A stretch of 46,838 nucleotides of DNA, from contig CABZXV010000007.1 of the NCBI GenBank assembly GCA_902529785.1, forward strand, positions 1 to 46,838, written 5' to 3'. Source of the DNA: an uncultured Pelagibacteraceae bacterium. GTDB taxonomy: Bacteria; Pseudomonadota; Alphaproteobacteria; Pelagibacterales; Pelagibacteraceae. The translations under genes and the position numbers were made by a program. Under the pieces are notes generated by a model. That model was given only the letters and a program-made list of their open reading frames with translations, was not told where the DNA came from and did not search any database. Positions 42,331 through 46,838 of the stretch are shown in pieces. Each line of letters starts with the position of its first letter. The stretch's first letter is position 1.

Positions 42331-43052
42331 TGGCTATATGGGGAAGTTTAATTGGCGGAATGATAGGTTTTTCACTTGGAGGACCATTTGGAATGCTTTT
42401 AGGATCCTTAATAGGTGGAAAAATGTCAAGATCAAGATCTGGAGGAGGATTTAGATCATTTGCGCAACCACAACAAATTTTTGCACTTTCTTTAATTGTT
42501 TTGTCAGCCAAACTAAGTAAGGCAGATGGACAGGTTAGTCGTGAAGAATTAATTGCAGTTAAGGATAAATTAAAAATACCTGATAGTGAATTAGATCAAG
42601 TTGGAAAAATTTTTAATAAGGCAAAAGAAGAAAGTACAGGTTACGAGCCATACGCAAAACAAATTGCGGAAGTCTACAAAGGTAATTTAAATATTCTGGA
42701 GGAAGTAATAAATACTTTATTTTATATTGCTGAGTCAGACGGACATGTAAGTGAAAAAGAATTAGTAATGATTGAGGATATAGCAAGAATATTTGGATTA
42801 AATGATATTCAAATAAATGGAATTAAGGAGAGTAGAAAATCATCAGATAAGCTTAATCCTTATATTGTATTAGAGAGCAAACCTGAGGATTCATTAGATA
42901 CAATTAGAAAACGTTATCTTAAGCTTAGTAAAGAACATCATCCAGATTTATTAATGAGTAAAGGCGTACCTCAAGAGGTTTTAGATGAAAGTAAAGCTAA
43001 AATGAGAGCAGTTAATTCTGCTTGGAGTCAAATACAGAAATTAAAGAATTAA
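42330..43052 (+). CDS. DjlA-like TerB/DnaJ-domain protein
   Basis: N-terminal Gly-rich segment, TerB-like KADGQVSREEL / AESDGHVSEKEL, C-terminal J-domain with HHPD. Confidence 0.88.
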   Translation: MAIWGSLIGGMIGFSLGGPFGMLLGSLIGGKMSRSRSGGGFRSFAQPQQIFALSLIVLSAKLSKADGQVSREELIAVKDKLKIPDSELDQVGKIFNKAKEESTGYEPYAKQIAEVYKGNLNILEEVINTLFYIAESDGHVSEKELVMIEDIARIFGLNDIQINGIKESRKSSDKLNPYIVLESKPEDSLDTIRKRYLKLSKEHHPDLLMSKGVPQEVLDESKAKMRAVNSAWSQIQKLKN

Positions 43053-43331
43053 TCCTAATAAACTAGCCATAAAATACATAGAAAAAATAAATGCGAGTAC
43101 TACTATAAAATACATAATAGTCACAATCTTATCTCTTCTTCGTCTCTGCCTCACAAAGGGTTTATCATCTAGATCACAAATATCTCTAATTCCAACAACT
43201 TGATAATCGCAAGTATATCTCCAAATGGAATTCGGCATTCTTGGATCAGTTTGATTATAATATTGGATCCACTGAACTGTATATTTAAATGAAAGGTAGC
43301 TTACTATTAATAGAAGACCGCTTGTAAACAT
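43041..43331 (-). CDS. Hypothetical two-TM membrane protein
   Basis: 96 aa, N-terminal and C-terminal hydrophobic segments around a charged middle (VRQRRRRDK); convergent overlap with DjlA-like gene. Confidence 0.6.
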   Translation of the reverse strand: MFTSGLLLIVSYLSFKYTVQWIQYYNQTDPRMPNSIWRYTCDYQVVGIRDICDLDDKPFVRQRRRRDKIVTIMYFIVVLAFIFSMYFMASLLGLIL

Positions 43332-43342
43332 TATACTTTCAT

Positions 43343-44617
43343 TTAAAATTGTTCGGACTCGGTTGATCCTTCCATTGCTGTGGTTGAACTCTTACCTGAG
43401 CTAATTGTATTTGAAACAGCATCAAAATAAGATGTACCTACTTCTCTTTGATGTTTAACACTAGTATATCCATCTTTTTCTCTAGCAAATTCATGCTGTT
43501 GGATTCTAGAATAAGCAGTCATTCCTTCTTTTTTATATTTTTCTGCTAACTCAAATATCGCAATATTTTGTGTATGAAAACCAGCAAGTGTAATAAATTG
43601 AAATTTGTAACCCATTTCTCCAATTTTTCTTTGGAAAGATCCAATTTCCTCATCTGACAAATGTTTCTTCCAATTAAATGATGGTGAACAATTATAAGCT
43701 AACATCTTACCAGGATATTTTTCATGAATAGCATCAGCAAATTTCTTTGCTTCCTCTAAATTTGGAGTTGCTGTTTCACACCATATTAAATCTGCGTATG
43801 GTGCATAAGCTAGACCTCTTGAGATTGCTTGCTCAATTCCATCTTTTACATAAAAGAAACCTTCTGGGGATCTTTCGCCAGTTAAAAAAGGTTTATCATT
43901 TTCATCAAAATCATTGGTAATTAATTTAGCAGCATTAGCATCAGTTCTAGCAAGAATGATGAGAGGGACATCTGCTATATCTGCTGCTAATCTTGCTGCT
44001 TTAAGGTTTCTAACCATAGTTCCAGTTGGAACCAAAACTTTACCACCCATGTGACCACACTTTTTCTCACTCGCTAATTGATCTTCAAAGTGAACGCCAG
44101 CGGCACCTGCTCTAATAAATTTTTTTGTTAATTCGAATACATTTAACGGACCACCAAATCCTGCTTCTCCATCAGCTATTATCGGTAACATATAATCAGT
44201 TCTTTTACTTTTATCCATGTCTCCATCTATCATTTCCATATGTTGAATTTGATCAGCTCTGATTAAAGAATTGTTCATAGTCTCAACTAATTTTGGTGCA
44301 CTATCATATGGATATAATGATTGGTCAGGATACATTTCACCAGCACTATTAGCATCAGCTGCCACTTGCCAACCACTTAAATAAATTGCTTTTAATCCAG
44401 CTTTTGCATGTTGAACTGCATGATTTCCAGAAAGTGACCCTAATGTGTTCACATAAGACTCTGTGTTTAGAAGTCTCCAAAGCTTTTGGGACTGCATTTT
44501 GCACATCGAATACTCAATTTTAATTGATCCTCTTAATCTCTCAACTTCCTCGGGTGTATAATCTCTTTTAATACCTGCAAATCTCTGTAAATCGTATGAA
44601 ATGTTTTCAGCTGACAC
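43343..44617 (-). CDS. aceA: Isocitrate lyase
   Basis: [43 protein letters not shown]. Confidence 0.97.
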   Translation of the reverse strand: MSAENISYDLQRFAGIKRDYTPEEVERLRGSIKIEYSMCKMQSQKLWRLLNTESYVNTLGSLSGNHAVQHAKAGLKAIYLSGWQVAADANSAGEMYPDQSLYPYDSAPKLVETMNNSLIRADQIQHMEMIDGDMDKSKRTDYMLPIIADGEAGFGGPLNVFELTKKFIRAGAAGVHFEDQLASEKKCGHMGGKVLVPTGTMVRNLKAARLAADIADVPLIILARTDANAAKLITNDFDENDKPFLTGERSPEGFFYVKDGIEQAISRGLAYAPYADLIWCETATPNLEEAKKFADAIHEKYPGKMLAYNCSPSFNWKKHLSDEEIGSFQRKIGEMGYKFQFITLAGFHTQNIAIFELAEKYKKEGMTAYSRIQQHEFAREKDGYTSVKHQREVGTSYFDAVSNTISSGKSSTTAMEGSTESEQF

Positions 44618-44660
44618 TTAAACCTCTCTCTTTGAATAAATGACTAGAAATTACTAATTT

Positions 44661-44822
44661 TTAATTTGAGCTATATTCTTCAGTAAATTCGTTCATTCCG
44701 CTTGATCCCCAATCGCAATGATCGTCTCTGATGTAGATGCCTTTAGACTTATGCTCAGAATGCTCTTCTTTGTTAGTAATTTGGTAGTTATTTTCTATGT
44801 TGTTGATTTTGTTTTTTTCCAT
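44661..44822 (-). CDS. Unlisted 53-aa small ORF co-directional with aceA
   Basis: Manual translation: MEKNKINNIENNYQITNKEEHSEHKSKGIYIRDDHCDWGSSGMNEFTEEYSSN*; below the cutoff of the supplied ORF track; 43 nt upstream of aceA. Confidence 0.6.
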   Translation of the reverse strand: MEKNKINNIENNYQITNKEEHSEHKSKGIYIRDDHCDWGSSGMNEFTEEYSSN

Positions 44823-44833
44823 GTAAACTTTAT

Positions 44834-44852
44834 AATTTACAATATTTACAAA
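44834..44852. repeat. 19-bp direct repeat, copy 1 (aatttacaatatttacaaa)
   Basis: Identical to 44907-44925; lies just upstream of the small ORF start on the minus strand. Confidence 0.85.
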
Positions 44853-44896
44853 ATCTACAATTAATTACATTTTCCTTGTAAAATACAATAATTTTA

Positions 44897-44914
44897 TGTA
44901 AATTTAAATTTACA
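44897..44914. promoter_or_regulatory. 18-bp perfect palindrome tgtaaatttaaatttaca, candidate operator
   Basis: Exact self-reverse-complement in the aceA/regulator intergenic region. Confidence 0.6.
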
Positions 44915-44925
44915 ATATTTACAAA
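44907..44925. repeat. 19-bp direct repeat, copy 2 (aatttacaatatttacaaa)
   Basis: Identical to 44834-44852; immediately upstream of regulator start codon. Confidence 0.85.
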
Positions 44926-44932
44926 TAGTAAA

Positions 44933-46357
44933 ATGAGTCAAATTGATACAAAAATCGGTCCAAAAATCAAAGCTTTTAGAAGACAGTTAGGTATACAAGC
45001 TAACAAACTAGCTGAGGAAATGTCTATCTCTCCAAGTTATTTAAATTTAATCGAAGGTGGAAAAAGGAAAATTGATGGTGATTTACTATTAAGAGTTTGT
45101 GATAAACTTAAAATAGAACTTTCAGATTTAACAAGTAAGACAGACATTAATCTAGAAAATAATATATCTGAGTTGTTGGGTGATGAGCTTTTTGAAGATC
45201 TAGATATCTTGGGGCCAGAAGTAAAAGATTTAGTTAATACTAATCCAAAAATTGCTAAAGCTTTAATCAAGTTAGGGGATAATTTTAAGCAAAAAGATCA
45301 TGAAATTTTTAATAAACTAGAAAATATTTCAGGTAAAATTATTGATGGAAGAAAAAATGCATTTCCTGGGGAAGTAATTTCAGATTTTTTACAAGAGAAT
45401 AAAAACTTTTTTCCAAAACTGGAAGAATTTGCAAATAAAATCTTTGATAAGGTTAAACAAAATAACAGAACAAGATATATAGCTCTTTGTGATTTTCTAA
45501 AAACTGAGTATGGTATAACAGTAAAAGATGTGATTCCAAAAGAAGGAAAACCATTTTCAAAAATATACAAAGTTAAAGAAAAAGAGTTATTATTATCTGA
45601 TTATCTTTCACTTGAAACAAAAAAACTTTTTGCCGCTGCACAAATTTCACAAGAAGGAGCATCAAAAGAAATTGATGAGTACCTATCCACATTTAGTTTT
45701 CCAACGAATGAGTCTAAAAAGTTAACTAGGGTTGCTCTCTTAAATTATTGTGGAGCAGCAATATTAATGCCCTACTCTCTTTTTCATAAAGAGTGTAAAG
45801 AATTAAAATATGATCTTGAACTTTTACAAAATACATTTGCAACTTCGTTTGAACAAGTTGCACATAGAGTAACCTGTTTACAAGATCCTAAACTACCTGG
45901 AATACCTTTTCATTTTTTAAGAGTTGATGTTGCTGGAAACATATCAAAAAGATTCTCATTATCAGGCATTGAAATACCAAGGTATGGCGGCGCTTGTCCT
46001 CGATGGAATGTTTATTCAGCTTTTTCAAGACCTGGGGTAATTCAAGCAGCAGTAAGTAAAATGACTAATGGAGAAAAATACGTTTGTATAGCAAAGACAG
46101 TTGAAAAAGGTGTTGGAAGATATGGACAAAAGAAAAGTATGTTATCTATAGGTCTTGGATGCGAGGCGAAATATGCAAAAGAATTTGTTTATACTGAAAA
46201 TTTAGATTTAACTGATAAAAAATCTGAGTTGCCTATAGGCGTATCATGTAGAACGTGCGATAGACTTGATTGTTCACAAAGAGCCTTTCCACCTCTTCAT
46301 AAAAAATTTGATGTAGATATCAATTCTAGAGGAGTTTCTGTTTACGTAAATGAATAA
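44933..46357 (+). CDS. XRE-family short-chain fatty acyl transcriptional regulator (ScfR/RamB-like)
   Basis: N-terminal HTH (IQANKLAEEMSISPSYLNLIEGGKRKI); C-terminal DUF2083-like region FEQVAHRVTCLQDP...YGGACPRWNV...GVSCRTCDRLDCSQRAFPP. Confidence 0.88.
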   Translation: MSQIDTKIGPKIKAFRRQLGIQANKLAEEMSISPSYLNLIEGGKRKIDGDLLLRVCDKLKIELSDLTSKTDINLENNISELLGDELFEDLDILGPEVKDLVNTNPKIAKALIKLGDNFKQKDHEIFNKLENISGKIIDGRKNAFPGEVISDFLQENKNFFPKLEEFANKIFDKVKQNNRTRYIALCDFLKTEYGITVKDVIPKEGKPFSKIYKVKEKELLLSDYLSLETKKLFAAAQISQEGASKEIDEYLSTFSFPTNESKKLTRVALLNYCGAAILMPYSLFHKECKELKYDLELLQNTFATSFEQVAHRVTCLQDPKLPGIPFHFLRVDVAGNISKRFSLSGIEIPRYGGACPRWNVYSAFSRPGVIQAAVSKMTNGEKYVCIAKTVEKGVGRYGQKKSMLSIGLGCEAKYAKEFVYTENLDLTDKKSELPIGVSCRTCDRLDCSQRAFPPLHKKFDVDINSRGVSVYVNE

Positions 46358-46361
46358 AAGG

Positions 46362-46838
46362 TTAATTTTGCTTTAGTTTTTGCCTTTTCTTTGAAATTAA
46401 TTGAGTAAGTGAGTCCACCATTAAATCTGATGCTTTAAATATTTCATTAGGTTTGAACTCATAAGACATATTTTTTTCATCATTTGTCTTGTCTTCTATT
46501 ATTATTCCTTTATCTGGCGAATTGTCCTTAATATATATTAAAATTAACCATTCTTCGTCTGATGACTCGTCCCATTTTATGAATATTTCCCCAGTCTCAA
46601 ATCTTTTGTCTATACATCTGAATATAGACATATGTCTTGTAATATATCTTTTATTTAACTGAAAAACTAAACTGTTAGCACTTCTATAAAAACTTTCTAA
46701 AGCAAACTCAATTTTTTGTCTTGCTAAGTTATATTCCCTTTCTTTTTCAAGTAAGGCTGATCTATCATCTTCTTCGTCAATTTTTACTCCAAGAGCTTCG
46801 ACTCTTTCCCTAATTTTTTGATCTCTAATTAATCTATA
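46362..46838 (-). CDS. Hypothetical protein, 5' end beyond window
   Basis: The listed 89-aa ORF stays open upstream to the right edge (in-frame ...REREYNLARQKIEFALESFYRSANSLVFQLNKRYITRHMSIF...), so the ATG at 46631 is probably internal. Confidence 0.6.
   Translation of the reverse strand, partial: YRLIRDQKIRERVEALGVKIDEEDDRSALLEKEREYNLARQKIEFALESFYRSANSLVFQLNKRYITRHMSIFRCIDKRFETGEIFIKWDESSDEEWLILIYIKDNSPDKGIIIEDKTNDEKNMSYEFKPNEIFKASDLMVDSLTQLISKKRQKLKQN

Noticed and set aside
44618-44932. Possible glycine riboswitch upstream of aceA
   Set aside because: Glycine riboswitches are reported in SAR11 for glyoxylate/glycine genes, but I see no tandem aptamer-like sequence here; the gap is better explained by a small ORF and operator repeats.

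Overview
AT-rich window that reads as a streamlined alphaproteobacterial chromosome, most like SAR11/Pelagibacterales (inferred from gene content, gene order and tightly packed or overlapping genes). The order is: smc 3' end; ATP synthase Fo genes (atpI-B-E-F'-F); carotenoid/retinal cluster crtI-crtB-crtY-blh; a small membrane ORF; ispH-thrB-rnhA; DUF2939 protein; peroxiredoxin; thrC; a cytochrome c oxidase region (ctaB, small ORF, subunits IV, III, I, II, a divergent mini-ORF, a second subunit III-like gene, SCO1); rsmE; haloacid dehalogenase-DoxX-pirin-quinone oxidoreductase-DUF2721; ubiA; lipid A/Kdo genes (msbA, waaA, lpxK, lpxL-like); purD; rsmD; pgi; DUF3035 lipoprotein; lspA; ileS; ribF; HAD; groES-groEL; typA; YczE-like; DUF6134 and TerB/DnaJ proteins; aceA (isocitrate lyase); a divergent ScfR/RamB-type regulator; and a partial hypothetical at the right edge. 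Most of the window is ordinary core genome. I see no CRISPR array, tRNA, rRNA, transposase or defence island. The least-explained segment is the aceA/regulator intergenic region. It holds an unlisted 53-aa ORF co-directional with aceA, two identical 19-bp direct repeats spaced 73 bp, an 18-bp perfect palindrome and seven TTTACA/TGTAAA hexamers. Other leads are the tatgaca-aaa-tgtcata inverted repeat in the divergent cox promoter, uncharacterised small membrane ORFs in the cox and retinal clusters, a sigma32-like promoter before groESL, and a compact PGI rich in homopolymers.
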